Notes under the pieces: generated by a model
What the model saw: only the letters and a program-made list of their open reading frames with translations
Database searches by the model: none
Told to the model about the DNA's origin: nothing
In this document: positions 34,135 through 46,711 of the stretch, piece by piece
Numbering within the stretch: position 1 is the first letter of the stretch
Layout of the letters: every line of letters begins with the position of its first letter
Position numbers and translations under genes: made by a program
DNA from: Bimuria novae-zelandiae CBS 107.79
Taxonomy: Eukaryota; Ascomycota; Dothideomycetes; Pleosporales; Didymosphaeriaceae
Assembly: GCA_010015655.1 (NCBI GenBank)
Contig: ML976679.1
Coordinates: 37,450 to 101,449 of the forward strand
DNA: 64,000 nucleotides
Reading direction: 5' to 3'

Positions 34135-34595
34135 TGACGGGGGCGTGGCTGCTCGGCGTGTTTGCCAACCAAAAAAAGGAATTGCATGGAAAGGAGTTTG
34201 GGTGGAAAGCATGATATCCCGGCGTTTGCTGCTCTCTGTCCATAGTGATATAAAATCAGCCTCCTGCTCAGTGCTTTCACTTTGAACTTGCAGGCTGCTC
34301 TTTCTGCCTCTGCCTTGCGGTTGCCTGCGCAGCGATTTTCGGTTAGTCAGCGACTCACCGCCCGGGCCGCTTGGCCAACTCACCTAGCCATAAAAACATC
34401 GCCCTCTGCTTGCCCCACGACACTGCACCTCTTCTGCCCCTTGCTCCCCACCAAACCACACATAAAGTACGCCCGCACGCCTCAGAGCCGCACACTGCGC
34501 AGCTTCGACCTTGAGAGAACCCCTGATATCTAACATTCAACAGTTTTCGCGCAATCACAACACCACCGTAACCCCGCCACAACAAACGAGACACC

Positions 34596-35449
34596 ATGGC
34601 CGAAGCCGCTGGACAGGTCCCCACCTTCAAGCTTGTGCTTGTCGGTGACGGTGGTACCGGAAAGGTGAGTAATAGCAAATTTGGCTGTCCTTTGCGCGTT
34701 CAGCTCGCCCGGACTGCGTTGTCCGATCGCATCCTTTGAAGCGCGGCTAATAATCGACTTCAGACCACCTTCGTCAAGCGCCACTTGACTGGAGAATTCG
34801 AGAAGAAGTACATCGCGACGCTCGGTGTCGAAGTCCACCCTCTGGGATTCACCACGGTACGCTTCCGATATATCTGCGCGCTCAATACCGCGTACTGACA
34901 GACGGCAGAACCTCGGACAAATCCAGTTCGACGTATGGGACACCGCCGGCCAGGAGAAGTTCGGCGGTCTCCGTGACGGATACTACATCAACGGCCAGTG
35001 CGGTATTATCATGTTCGACGTCACTTCCCGCATCACCTACAAGAACGTACCCAACTGGCACCGTAAGTTTCATCCCTTCAAGGCGCCCCTAAAACCGTTA
35101 ACAATCCTCAGGTGATCTTGTCCGCGTCTGTGAGAACATCCCGATCGTCCTTACCGGCAACAAGGTCGACGTGAAGGAGCGCAAAGTCAAGGCAAAGGCC
35201 ATCACCTTCCACCGAAAGAAGAATTTGCAGTACTACGACATCTCCGCCAAGTCGAACTACAACTTCGAGAAGCCTTTCCTCTGGCTCGCCCGGAAACTCG
35301 TCGGTAACGCGACCCTCGAGTTCGTCGCCGCCCCAGCTCTAGCTCCCCCAGAGGTCCAGGTCGACCAGGCTGTTCTCGAGCAGTACCAGAACGAGTTGGC
35401 GGACGCTGCACAGATGCCCCTGCCCGACGAGGAGGACACCGATGTGTAG
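34596..35449 (+). CDS. GSP1: Ran GTPase (Gsp1)
   Basis: Four exons, 34596-34664, 34764-34856, 34909-35062 and 35112-35449, give 217 residues, the usual Ran length. All G motifs are intact: GDGGTGKT (P-loop, split by the first intron after Lys), the switch I region with [25 protein letters not shown] (switch II), LTGNKVDVK and [14 protein letters not shown]. The C-terminal switch ends in the acidic DEEDTDV. Ran drives nuclear import and export and spindle assembly. The gene follows Nas2 on the same strand with about 460 bp between them. The start codon context ACACCATGGCC is optimal. Confidence 0.97.
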
Positions 35450-36269
35450 ATAGGGTAATCGGACACGCCTGCAGCATCACAGGGCTGCATGAGCGTTGCG
35501 ACGGGTACACGATTATGAATACGGGCATCTAGCGACTGCGAATGGGACAGGCAACGGGAAGGATGCGCATGAACATTTCTAGCGAAAATGGGTCTAGATG
35601 AAGGCTCCTTGGGACTTTAGTGAGGGTGGGCGGAGCTTTCTTTCGTAATGAGACGCTGGGCTAGCTGGCGTTTCCCATGAGCAATTAGAGCCTTAAGAGA
35701 GCGTCTCTCGAGATCCGACGTTCGCCTTCTACATGAAAGACCCCTCCGTAATGTTTTCCTCCGGCCCTTAATCGCGTGCACACATGTAGCGCGCCCCGGA
35801 CAACCGGTGCGGGCTGCGAAAAAGTTTTCCGCTACCACGACCCTTGCTGCCTTGCATGCATGTGCCTTTGACGTCATCAACAACTCACGTTCGTTCGGAA
35901 GCGCCCGAACTCGATCCACGTATCTGAACTCACTCTAGATCGATCCTCGACTTGCATTTGTATTGTAGGCTTTATCGAACGCCCGCTCTAGAACGAGTAA
36001 ACAACATAAACAAGCGTTTCGTACAAGGGCTCGTTGCCGCTATTGGCGAGCACAATCAAACGGAGATTCAAGGAGACAGGAGAGGTCCGCTGCGAACGCC
36101 AGAAGCGAGAGGAGAGAAAGGGAAGATTGAATGAGCTACATGGTGATTACTTGGCGGACGGTACATTGTTACAAATGTTTGCTATAGAAAAGCGTCTCTC
36201 GCGCTCTACGATTTGAGCATCCTACAACTCGTGTTAGCATACTTCATCGTTGGGTCAGATAGGGGTAGC
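35450..36269. other. Intergenic, no gene recognised
   Basis: About 820 bp between the convergent 3' ends of the Ran gene and the Zn2Cys6 gene. No plausible coding frame, tRNA or repeat was seen. Confidence 0.4.
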
Positions 36270-38361
36270 TTACGGCGCAATCAGCTGGTTATACTGCTGA
36301 ACGGGCACAGTTGCGCCCGTCTCAATGACCTCGCGGATGACATCGTCGTGCGCGATATTATTCCACAGATGGATGCTCATAGCCTTCTTGCTGTTAAACA
36401 GCGTATGCGCTACACCGCGCACCTGGCCCAGCACCACGTGCGCGATATCCCAGGTATGCGCGTACTGCTGGAGCGTACCCACGTCGAGGCGGATGGACTG
36501 CTTGATGATGTCGTCCTGGCCGTCGGGCACGAGGAACGACCAGTACGAGAGATGCACGACCGACGCCATGACCACGACGCACGTGAAGAACGGTGTGTGG
36601 TAGATCAGCTGGCCAGGGAGCTTGATCAAGCTCGATATATTCTCAGCCGACGTGAGACATTTCGCGGTGTGGATCTCGCGGGTTTGCGTGGGGAGCAGCA
36701 CCTGCCCTGGCTGTACACAGATGTTTACGTTTTCTACTTTTCCGAAGCCGAGGTTGGAGCGCGGGCGGTGCAGCATGATTGTGCTGCCTGCGTTGACCAT
36801 GTGCGCTTGGAAGAGCACCTCGTCGATGTAGCCGTCGTTGTTTACTATTTCGAGCTTGTTCGCCGGGAGGTGGAGACGCCAGTTTACTAGGTAGGAATCT
36901 ACGACATCGACGGCGTGGTATTCGAATTGGCTGTCAAGACGGGCGACTTCGTAGACTTTGCCGAGGATGCGGATGGCGTCGATGAGGTAGGTGAAGGAGG
37001 AAAAGACAAGCTCTTCGGGAGCGAAGGCCGCGTCGTCGTACTCTTGGAGGGTGTGCGGGTAGGGTATTTGCTATATGTGGTCAGTACATGCAAAACGTCG
37101 ATGAGAGGGCGTGCAGCCGGCGACAACGAAGTGAACTTACCCCTGAGTAATAATAGTGGTCCTCGCACGGTAGCGGGACATCGGTAGCAACGTCCTTCAA
37201 CCGGAATTGTACCCCTGGATTGACAGCTGTTAACATGCCGTTGACAGTGTAAGAAGACCACCAAGTTCGCCTCCAGCACTCTTCCAGAACTCTGTCGTTG
37301 TTGCCGTGAATTATCGCGTAGTCCATACGATTCATTCCAAGCTCCAGCACCATACTTTGCACGAGGTGGAAAATCTGGGCGGACTTGGGTACTTCATTTT
37401 GACAGTGGAGACCAATGGAGTACAGAATCAGAGCTTGAAGAGAAAACCCGTCCCTGGGGAACTGGCCGCTGTCAATCGTCCGGTTCAATGCTTCCTTGTA
37501 CATGTCTGTGGGGACCTCGGCGAGGAAACACGATCCAATGTACTGCACGGCATACTCCAGGAGGGGTGCTCTCCGCTGTTTGAAAAGCTGGATCAGTTGG
37601 GGTTGAGGCAAGCAGAAAGGATGAGAGTTGTGAAAGTAGTGGTAGAATGCTTGTATAGGCGTCGGTGGTCCCAATTGGCCAAATTTGTTAAGTCTCTGGG
37701 TGCCATTGAGGTTGACCTGGGCAGGGGCACTGGGAGTGGGAGGAGTGACAAGGCTGATGGGGGAATTGCTCAGCGGATTGGCAAGTGCCAGCTCATGGCT
37801 GAATGCAAGTTCAGGTGACAACGTCTGAACACTGGTGGGCGTGAGAATGGTGTTCAGCACAGTACCCGACGGCAAGGTAGTTCCCTCTCGACCTACTTGA
37901 CATGAGTAGGATGCAATTGGCGGTGGTAGGAGGCACGAACCAGGCACGGGAGTTGCACTGTCTTCTCCTGGCTTCTTCCTCTTGCCCTTCCACCCACGGC
38001 GCGACTTGATGTAGGTGCAGTCGACGCCATCTGCCCTACATCGCGAGCATCGTACGCCCCCGTCGCACTTGAGATGGCGGCTACGGCACGGGACGCAGGC
38101 AACAGCTACCGACGTCCGCGCTTGAGCGCAGTTTTGGCCGTTTTGGCTCGTCTCGCTATTCTTGCGCTCACCGTCAGATTTGGGGGTGAGGGCGCGCGGC
38201 GTGCTGCTGCGCTGGCTCTCCTGAGTGGTAGAGCTTGCCGAAGGCGAGAGATGTAGCGCGTGAGGCGACAAGTCGGCGGGGTCCTGGGCTTGGGCCCAAA
38301 AAGCGGGATCCACCGCAGCCGAGAAGGCCATGTTGACCAGCGGATAGGGCTGCGAGGCCAT
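36270..38361 (-). CDS. Zn2Cys6 transcription factor with fungal_trans domain
   Basis: Two exons, 38361-37141 and 37070-36270, with a 70-nt intron, give 673 residues. The zinc cluster is near residues 88-115: CVPCRSRHLKCDGGVRCSRC, then GVDC, followed by the basic stretch SRRGWKGKRKK. The fungal-specific regulatory domain starts near residue 240 (FYHYFHNSHPF) and includes the ECWRRTWWSSYTVNG signature. The C-terminal half is helical. The protein should be a nuclear activator or repressor. The target is unknown. It is the gene immediately before uge3, on the same strand, so control of the exopolysaccharide cluster is an obvious but untested idea. An upstream extension past 38361 by another exon cannot be excluded. 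Confidence 0.9.
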
Positions 38362-39393
38362 TCTGAGGCGACCAGGCGAGATACGCGGCAGCTCGCTCGC
38401 TCGAGGGAGTCGTCCGGAATGCTATGGGCCACAATCTGGGGATGGAGGTGAATGTCGTGATGCGGCTCGCATTCAGAAGCGGGTGGGGGATCATCACCTG
38501 CAGAGGTTAGTGCGGGATCGTACCTCCTAGTCGGACGCGACGGCTGCAAACGACACTCCTTGCTCTAGCGCTCCTCAACTGCTCTTTGTTCGACGCTGCA
38601 CGACGCGGTCGCGCGCCAATACGTCTCACAGCGAGTCGCTGCCCGCGCCGAGCATATTCGATTGTTCCACGGCATCGTCAGGATGGGGCTTGGCGGCAAT
38701 GCACGACGCCAAGCAGAGCTCAGCAGCCCTCTGCAAGCCACCCGCGACTGGCCTCGGGATCGTCTCCTGTGTTTACTCACGCTCAGTTTTCGGGTGTGGA
38801 GGTTTGGACTGCATTATGGCGTGCGCTCCCTCCGCATTGGTATGGAGGGATGAATGAAGCTGAACAGCTCGCGTTACCAGCTTCCTACTAATCGCACGAC
38901 CTCGCACCATCATCAACGCGAGTTATACATGCACATCAGGCCTCTGCCGGACCACGGCATCATTTTGGTCAACCTGTTGATGCTCACGCCTTAGCTGTTT
39001 CCGAGGTCACTCCAGTTCCACTACCTCGATGTCTCATCCACTATCGCAAAATGGCAATTCCTTTATGATTTATTCAGTCCTTCGCAGCTTCTCCAAGCCA
39101 AGGCGTAACGCAGTACAAGAACGCTGTAACTGTCGAACACGCAACGATTTCGAAAAGCTTAAAGCCTAGTGGTCCCACCTGAACTACGGCATTGCAACTC
39201 CTTTACTGTCAAAAGATGTGCTTTGATTAGGCCAGACACGATGCCGGCGTCCCAATGAAGAGGGAATATCTACGAAACCAAGTATGTGAATGCTGAAAAT
39301 GCACGCCCAAACGCCTCGCTAAGCTCCCAGGACCTCTACGACCCAGCGGTCCTGGAAGATGACCGAAAATGATTTTCCGTGGTATCTCTGATG
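38362..39393. other. Intergenic, promoter of the Zn2Cys6 gene
   Basis: About 1 kb with several short open stretches lacking coding character. It should hold the promoter of the regulator and the 3' end of uge3. Confidence 0.4.
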
Positions 39394-40935
39394 CTAGTAT
39401 TCCATTCCGTCAGGAACCTCACCAGTCGTCGGACACTGCCCCTTGGTGAAGTTCCACACGTCCACTGAGCAGTCTTTCAGCGTCTTCTTTGCCCTCCATG
39501 CCAGCTCGTTCTCGGCTCGTCGGACCTCTGCAACGCAGAAGCCGACATCACCCGCCCGTCGGCCTACCTCACGCACTGGGATCGTTCTCCCTGAGGTTGT
39601 CTGAAGGCTTTGGTGTACTTCGCGCACAGTATGTCCCCGACCCGTCCCTGGCGGTTATTAGCATTATGGCGTTGAGAAACGTGGTGCAACGTACCAAGGT
39701 TGTAGGTCCGGAAGGACGATTTGATGCGACCTGCCGCCGACGCAGCCAAAGCAGCAATATGGCCTTGAGCTAGGTCTACCACGTGGATGAAGTCTCGAAC
39801 GGCCGTCCCGTCCGGAGTGTTCCAATCGGTACCAAAGATGTCCAAGACCGGCTTGGTGCCTGTCAAGACGGTGGCAATTACCGGGATGAGATTGCTTGGC
39901 TTCTGGCGAGGATCTTCACCTAGCAATCCAGATTCGTGGCACCCCACCTATTCGATCCTTGTCAACCATATGCAAACCTCAAGGAATAGGGTCACTTACC
40001 GGGTTAAAGTATCGCAGGGCCGTGATCGACCATGACGGATCCGACCGCGCAATGTCCGCCAAGATCGATTCACACATGAATTTAGACCGACCATACGGTG
40101 ACGTGAGGCCCATCACTCCTGGTACCGCCTGCCGTTCGAATCCGTCATCGTCACAGAACGTTTCCGGATGGTGAACGCAGAGCTCCTCGCGCAACGGAAC
40201 TCCACAGTTGGCGCCTTCGCCGTACACGGTTGCCGAGGACGAGAAGACAAAGTTCTTGATGCCGAACTCCTCCAGGAGGCCCAGAAACTCTACCATACCG
40301 CAAACATTATTCATATAGTATTTGAGCGGCATGCGGATGCTCTCTTCGACCGACTTGTAAGCAGCGAAATGTATCACCCCAGTGATCCGGGACTCGCGCC
40401 GCAGAGTAGGCTCTGGTGTGTCTTCTGGTTCCATGTCGATACCGGAATCCGTTCGTTGGAGGGCTGAATATGGGAAGCGGCCAGTGGAAGCGGCTGAAGG
40501 CTTACTGTACACGCTGTATATCGAGTAGCTCGCGAGAATGGATCTCATGAGTGGACTCCGATAATCCAGTTGCTGGAAGTGCAGTGTCGGCACAGACTTG
40601 CTGAGCGTCGCAAAATGCTCGGTTGCCAAGGCTCTGATGCGGTGTAGCACGCTCTCATATGAGTTGCTCAAGTCGTCGATAATCAGGACATTGTAATTCG
40701 CCCTCATCAGTTCGAGAACGGTGTGGGAACCAATGTACCCGAGGCCTCCTACCACCATTATGAAAGAGGGCGAGGCATCACCGCCAATGTCCAATGGATC
40801 AGCCGCGATATCTTCGTCAAACAGCACGGATCTCTGGGTGTCCGGGGTGTTGACGGCTTGAGGGGACTCAGTGACCGACAAAGAGAAGCTGGAAGGAGAT
40901 GACGCTCCTGTGCTCGTGCTGAAGTCACACTCCAT
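39394..40935 (-). CDS. uge3: UDP-glucose/GlcNAc 4-epimerase, Uge3 type
   Basis: Three exons, 40935-40000, 39947-39695 and 39647-39394, give 480 residues; introns are 52 and 47 nt. The extended short-chain dehydrogenase fold shows VVGGLGYIGSHT (NAD site, about residue 61), IIDDLSN, GVIHFAAYKSV, the catalytic SSSATVYG and YGRSK pair, ALRYFNPVGCHESG, and GTDWNTPDGTAVRDFIHV. Family members are usually 340-370 residues. This one is longer because of an N-terminal extension of about 57 residues and an insertion of about 55 between the first strands and the GVIHFAAY strand. In Aspergillus, Uge3 supplies both UDP-galactose and UDP-GalNAc for galactosaminogalactan. Linkage to ega3, agd3 and gtb3 here supports that role over plain galactose metabolism. 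Confidence 0.88.
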
Positions 40936-41462
40936 GGCGAGATCAAAGTCTCAAAGAGGATGCAAAAAGCGACTCGGCGGTTTTCCACGTTACCCAGAAC
41001 CGGTACGTGCAATTGTCTTATATATGTCGAAGCTTCGAAAAGCTCATGAAGCACGACCCGATTCGGCAGAACAAATTCGATGTGATTTTTTTTTCAGTAC
41101 CGCCCAATATCGTTTATGCTGGGCCGCCCTTGGCACGTTCCGGCCACTTCATCCCGATTTATTCTGTTCTGAAGCTGGCCCTCACTCTCGAATATAGTTC
41201 TGTTTCGCTTATATCCCTGCACAATTTGTTGGACTACATACTCGCGGTCTCCAGATGCTTCTATGGATTCGCGGAATATGCAAGAGGAATCCAGCCTGTG
41301 ACGAGGAAGCATACTGCCACTGCTTGGGTCAGTGACGCGAAAGTCGTCTGTCACCAGTCGATTTGCTCTTAGGGCCCTGCGAAGCCAGTGAGAGCTTCGA
41401 TCCCTATTCTTACGATTGCTACATGCTTTCCAGTCGCTCCCTGGCTGCCCGTGCTCAACGCC

Positions 41463-42440
41463 TGTCATCACCTCCGGTATTCTTCCGCCTTACGCTTTCC
41501 TCTCGACCGAAGGCAGGCTTCTGTCCTGTGTCTATGACTACTGCTCATCGAGCATCTCTGCTGCATCGGTGCGAGAGGTAAATTCTGGCCCAGGAAGAGC
41601 TTCATCGTACACACAGGCACAGATCACGGCACTGGGGCAGTCATTGCTGCCAAAGAAAGACGTTCGGAAAGCTTTCGGAAATTGGACGCCGTCAACATTG
41701 TCTACACTATTGGTTATGCGTTTTCCACGTACTTTTCAAAAGGTCTGTGGTCACATCTTGACGAAGCTGCAGCCTGCTTGGGATGGGACATGCATGATTG
41801 GTCATTGATCAAAGATTTTCTCTTCGAAAAGATACCTGATGTCGGTTCTACATTTCAGTTCTTGGTCGCACATCCGTCTTCAATCTTCCATCTTCATATC
41901 CCGGACCCCAACCGCGCGCAAGGCACGGGCTGGAGCAGGGTTGCTTGAGTGAGAGTCGTCCCTTTCATTTCGGCATTCGGCATGTAATGACCCATGACTC
42001 CCGTCCGACGTCGGTATGAGAAGCGTAGGGTTCTACCTGCACCCATCGCCACCCTTCGTCCTAGGGTAGCTAGGTTCACTGCTGGTGACCTAGCCACTGG
42101 ACTCATCGAGATTCGGCAGTTGTAAAATTCGCGACCTCAGGTACATGGCAGTGCCTGATACAGCCACGGGCGGAGTACGCCTCCAAATGTGACGCCACGG
42201 AACTGCTGGACCTGATTCTCATATCAAGATACACAGCACCAGGGCAAAAATATGAGTAAAGTCGGCCATAGTTTTGCCATTCCGGGGCCAAAACAATGTA
42301 CCGAAACTTTTCCATACGGTGCTTCACATCAACCATTTTCTCTGGTATACGGTGTACGACTCTACAACCGATCCAAAGCTACGCGGGTTTTGCATATTGC
42401 GCTTGCCTCTCCAGAGTGGCATTACTATGGAAGTTGACTT
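41463..42440 (+). pseudogene. sph3: Decayed sph3 (GH135, spherulin-4 family)
   Basis: No intact frame exists, but pieces resembling GH135 proteins follow one another in the expected order across different plus-strand frames. ILPPYAF near 41481 corresponds to the family's first strand. VYDYCSS and VNSGPG near 41530-41595 correspond to the NPNSGPG loop. YTIGYAFSTYF then CLGW at 41702-41785 corresponds to the VGYV-T-Y helix/strand region. KDFLFEKIPD near 41810-41840 corresponds to the acidic FFDE motif. ATRVLHIALASPEWHYYGS near 42380-42437 resembles the C-terminal strand and YYxxFGS. The overall span fits a protein of about 300 residues. Position between uge3 and ega3 is where sph3 lies in Aspergillus. 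Frame shifts and lost active-site residues indicate a dead gene. Identification was by eye, without alignment software. Confidence 0.6.
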
Positions 42441-45400
42441 CCGCAAACTCGCACTGGTTCGCCAGGGCTTCTGGCTCACTAGGACCCATGTTGCACCAGC
42501 TGAAAATATCTCATCAAGCACCTGGACGTTATGCTCCGCTAGCTTCGTATCTTTTGGAATATCTCCCTGCGCTGTTCGAGACTATGAATAGTGCATTCGG
42601 ACTGTACGCACCAATGGTCAGAGGCACTGCCACCTTGTATTGGTTTGTATTCGAGTTCTGGTTCTCCACCGAGCATGAATAGTTCAGTAGTCGAGAGTTG
42701 CACCTCCGAACATGCGGTACAGCGCCGTAACCCTGATAGACTGCGTCAGGGCGCCCGCGGACATGTGGAACTCATTTCAATGTAATGCGCTGATCACCCT
42801 CGACCAGCTCGTGTCTCGTATAAATTCCGGAGGTCTGGTGAGATGGGGAAACGATGGGTGGATTGCGCCATGTGAGGTGACCGCTGCTAATTCCTTGACA
42901 GCGCGGACCGTGAGCCCGCCGGCAGAATCTGCACTCTCCCAGCAATAGGAATAGGAACAGGAAAAGTTCGATGACGAAGGTGCAGGATCGCGCAATAACG
43001 AATGGATTTCACAATATTCTCTATTCCCCGCGAAACGAGGGAGTTTCTACACCGAGCTGGCTGCGGGGCCTCGCCGCTTTTACAACTCTTTTCAGGGGTG
43101 CGACCCCCTGGCCAACCCTTGAACTAGACCCTGGTTGTGCGCTAGGGTTCACTCTAAATCAACCCTACCTCTACATTCATCCCGCATAAAATGCAGTGAC
43201 GAGCCTCCTGGCCGGCGCCGACTGGTTCCCGATCTGTGCATTTTCGCGCCATTCTCTACAGGCTCAATTTGTCCCCCGCAAATGAACCAGAATCTACCGT
43301 TGTGGCTTCGGCCTTGACATGGCGCCCACTACCGGTCTCTGCGGAATCAAGGCCTGAGTTTGAACAAGGCACGTCTTCGTTACCAATCCCGGAACACTCC
43401 CTTCGCCTCTAGCTTGGCAACGCAGCGCTCCGAGCATGTTCGAACCTCTTGCCGCGGACGACGCGACTGGGATCGCAATATGTGTATGCACTGCAGCTAG
43501 CCGGGAGCTACCTTTCGATTCTTCCGACTCCATTTTCGTCAACCTATTCAATAAATGAACTGCATAACCACGTTGTACAAATCAGCAACTACCACTGCAC
43601 GACTGCCTACGCGCACGTGCGATTACAGCCTGGATAACGTTGTACAGCCTTGATTTGCATCGACCGTATTTGCACGTCCTATAACGATGTGTCATTTCCA
43701 GCGCGCAGCAAACAGGCAGACCCGCAAGACAAGCGTGCAAGCGTGCAAGCGTGCAAGCGTGCAAGCGTGCAAGCGTACAAGCCGTTGCTATTCCTGGATA
43801 CGAACTGCGATATTTTCCTTGGACCGTGCGTCCGATCAAATCGAACATGATAGTCTGAAGCGATATGGTTAAGCTGCAAGGCATGAGCACCGGCTTCACG
43901 TATTTGCAAGCAAACTGAAAACTCCAAGCAGTCATACCAGAGATGCGTCGGTCTCTCGCAGGTGCAATGCTTGTCCAATGCGGTTCTCTGCTGTTGGATC
44001 TACACTATGCGTAATGGCGAATGGATCCTGAGGTCTAAACTTCAATCCAGCGTCGGAACAGGTTTGAGCCTCAGGAGACTTGACGTCTTCGTTCCAGCAC
44101 CAAACCTTCGACTCGTCATCATGAACCAAAAGTTCAAATGTATACCTTTGCAGTGCAGTCCGTCACGCCCGAAACTTGGTTAGAAGGAGAGGATTTTCCG
44201 TTAGAACAAAACCAAGATGTTAAGAGATGTCGTATACATTGCCGACCCAAGATACCGAGAGGAGTCTGCATGATGCTTCTCGAGCATCGATTCTCAGGCG
44301 TTAATCGATCTATACGTCAAATACAACGACTGTGATAGGCTACACGCTGAAAAGCCTTTGCTATGCGAAGCATAGGCTGGTATCCACTAACTAGTCATAA
44401 GCTGGGCTATGCCGCACACATGCATTGGCACATCGCATGTGTGAACACTAGGTAGTGCACCTACGAAAGGTCTTTCACGCTCGTATCGAACCCGTGAACC
44501 GGCGCCTGCAGCCGGTCTCTAATTTGTTTGGGCCCGGCCTGAAAATTCGGAACAACCTGCTCATGTTTAAGCCTACCCGCCTCGTTCTGCTCCGCCTAGC
44601 TGCATGTTGAGAAACTATGTACGATTGGACATCAGCCATGACCCGGCTGCTTCCATTTTAAGCGAGCTTGCGTCCAATGTATCTCATGCACGAACCTGGC
44701 CAAACGGCAATCACGTCCTCACACCCAAGCAACAATAGTCGGTCTGCGCCAGCTCCTCGTCGGATTCAATCTTTCCCGACAATAATGTTCGAAATGGGGA
44801 CGCGTAGTCCTGCTTTGCAAGACCGATCGGGATCAGCAAAACTCTTTCATGATCCCTGTAAGCGTCCCGTGCCGATCTCTACACCCTGAGATCTGGTACG
44901 ATTCTACCGTATTCAGCCGTGTGGGGGGTTCTCATTCTCTCGACCAGCACAAAAATGCGAAGCCTCAATCCAGCAGGTTCTCCTATTAGCGAAACCGTGT
45001 AGTCTAGATCATTTTCAAAGAACCATCCTAGGGATGGGTAAACGCCTCGTGCATTCGTAGGAGATGATCAAATCCCCATACATGAGTTCTTATTCGACAA
45101 TGTCTGCCGTTCTAAACACGGCTACCTCACCGGTTGTAACACTCTCCCAGGCTATATCGACCTGCCATTAAGAGTCAGAATCTTCTAGTGCGCCACGGCT
45201 TATTCACGCGGATTAACGGATTTGCGGAAGTTGGGCATCTGCAAGTTGCGTTCTTCGAAGCGTCACGTTCGTCAACGGTCACGCAAAGTGACGCCTTAGA
45301 ATGCGGCTCAAAATCAACGATCGACGATTTATGTTGCAATGACGAATCGTAAACGTTACCCATGGAGGCGACGGTTACGTGAAAGAAGTCTCCACTCAAT

Positions 45401-45715
45401 GACCCAGATCATTCCGAGTGTTTTCTTCGGCACTTGCCGCGCTCATGAGAACTGTCATATTCCAGAGCTTGATTACGCTGACGAAGCTTACTTGAAGATT
45501 TACGGGCCTGCACCCCACACGCTGCACCCCGCATTTTCCAGACTTCTCGGCAAAATTGCTTATCGGTGCTATGCAAAATACCGTCCCGACCCACTCTGGG
45601 CGCTTGTTAGGTAAGCGCCTCCCCGCTTTCATCGCCGTATATACCAAATTGTACTGCAGACGATGCAATTAAAGGAATTACACCGACTTTTCTTGTTGCC
45701 AGGGTACTGTAAGGT
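42441..45715. other. Gene-free decayed interval inside the GAG cluster
   Basis: About 3.3 kb of balanced composition with many short frames and no recognised gene. It lies between the sph3 remnant and the transposon. The only structured item is an 8-bp minisatellite at 43731-43783. The sequence may be ancient coding or transposon material that has drifted beyond recognition. Confidence 0.4.
43731..43783. repeat. 8-bp minisatellite, six copies
   Basis: The unit AAGCGTGC is repeated five times, then once as AAGCGTAC, followed by a partial copy. An 8-bp unit would shift frame if coding. Confidence 0.9.
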
Positions 45716-46711
45716 ATGCCGCATGATCCAGGGAGGCCCACAGGGCACCGACTGCAGCCCTCGCTGGCGCAGGCGATCGTTGAGCGCATAAAGGCAGGGC
45801 AAAATAACCACGAGATTCACAGATCTCTCGGAGTTGACCCCAAAAGTGTATGGAAATATCGACTCAACTTGGAAGCGTACGGCCAAGCGTACCCGCCGCG
45901 ATGCGTGAGGCTCGGGAGACCACCGTCGCTACGGCAATGCCATAAGGACGCGCTGCTGGAGCTCCTACGGGGCAAGCCTACGGCGTATATCGATGAAATG
46001 CAGGCCTTCTTGTTCGATGAATTCGACATAGAAACGTCGGCGACCACTATCACGAGAGCTCTCGCTGGCATGAGGTGGAGTCGAAAAGCTACGTCAAAAG
46101 CTACCGCCAAACGCCATGAAGGTCTCCGTCGGGTGTTCCGCGCGCGCTGCCAACAGATATATAAACCAGAGCAGATTATCTGCCTCGACGAGAGCGCTTG
46201 CAATGAGAGAACTGGCGATAGAAAGTACGCCTGGTCAGCCATAAACATGCCGGCAGACGTGAAATACTCAGCGCGACGCTTGGAGAGGTGGAGCTTGCTC
46301 CCTGCCATGGATAAGGACGGCTACGTCGATCATATAATATACCAAGGAGCGACCACCGCAGAACTGATGGAGGAGTTTCTGGTGAACAAAGTACTCCCCC
46401 ATTGCAATCCTTGGCCGGGAAATCGATCGGTAATAGTCCTTGATAACGCCTCTATCCATAGGTCAGAAAATCTTGTCACATTGTGCGCAGAGGCGGGCGT
46501 TGTGCTCGAATACTTGCCGCCATACTCGCCGGATTTTAACCTAATTGAGCAGACCTTTAAGGTGCTAAAAAACTAGATAAAAAGGCATCACGAACACGCT
46601 TATATTTACAAAAATTTCGCCTACTTCTTAGAGGAAGCAGTGCAGAGCGTCTGCCATAATAAGTTAGCATCCGCGCGAGGTTTTTTTAAGTTCTGTAAAT
46701 GGGTGCCGTAG
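45716..46711 (+). pseudogene. Tc1/mariner-IS630 type DDE transposase with one nonsense
   Basis: A frame of 286 codons is broken by TAG at 46574-46576 and then stays open in the same frame to a natural stop at 46709-46711, about 331 codons in all. Residues 15-60 form a helix-turn-helix (AIVERIKAGQNNHEI). The catalytic triad is present as ICLDES (D158), VIVLDNAS (D243) and SPDFNLIEQTF (E278), a D-84-D-34-E spacing. The stop replaces what is very probably a TGG tryptophan codon, and TGG to TAG is a CpA to TpA change on the opposite strand, the preferred RIP context. Everything before it is clean, so the element is recent and nearly intact. It lies in the gap of the exopolysaccharide cluster. Confidence 0.85.

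Noticed and set aside
43731..43783. CRISPR-like array
   Set aside because: The units are 8 bp and contiguous with no spacers, and the organism is a eukaryote.
43650..43978. Frames with repeated SVQACKRA or TLARLHAC peptides
   Set aside because: They only translate the 8-bp minisatellite at 43731-43783.
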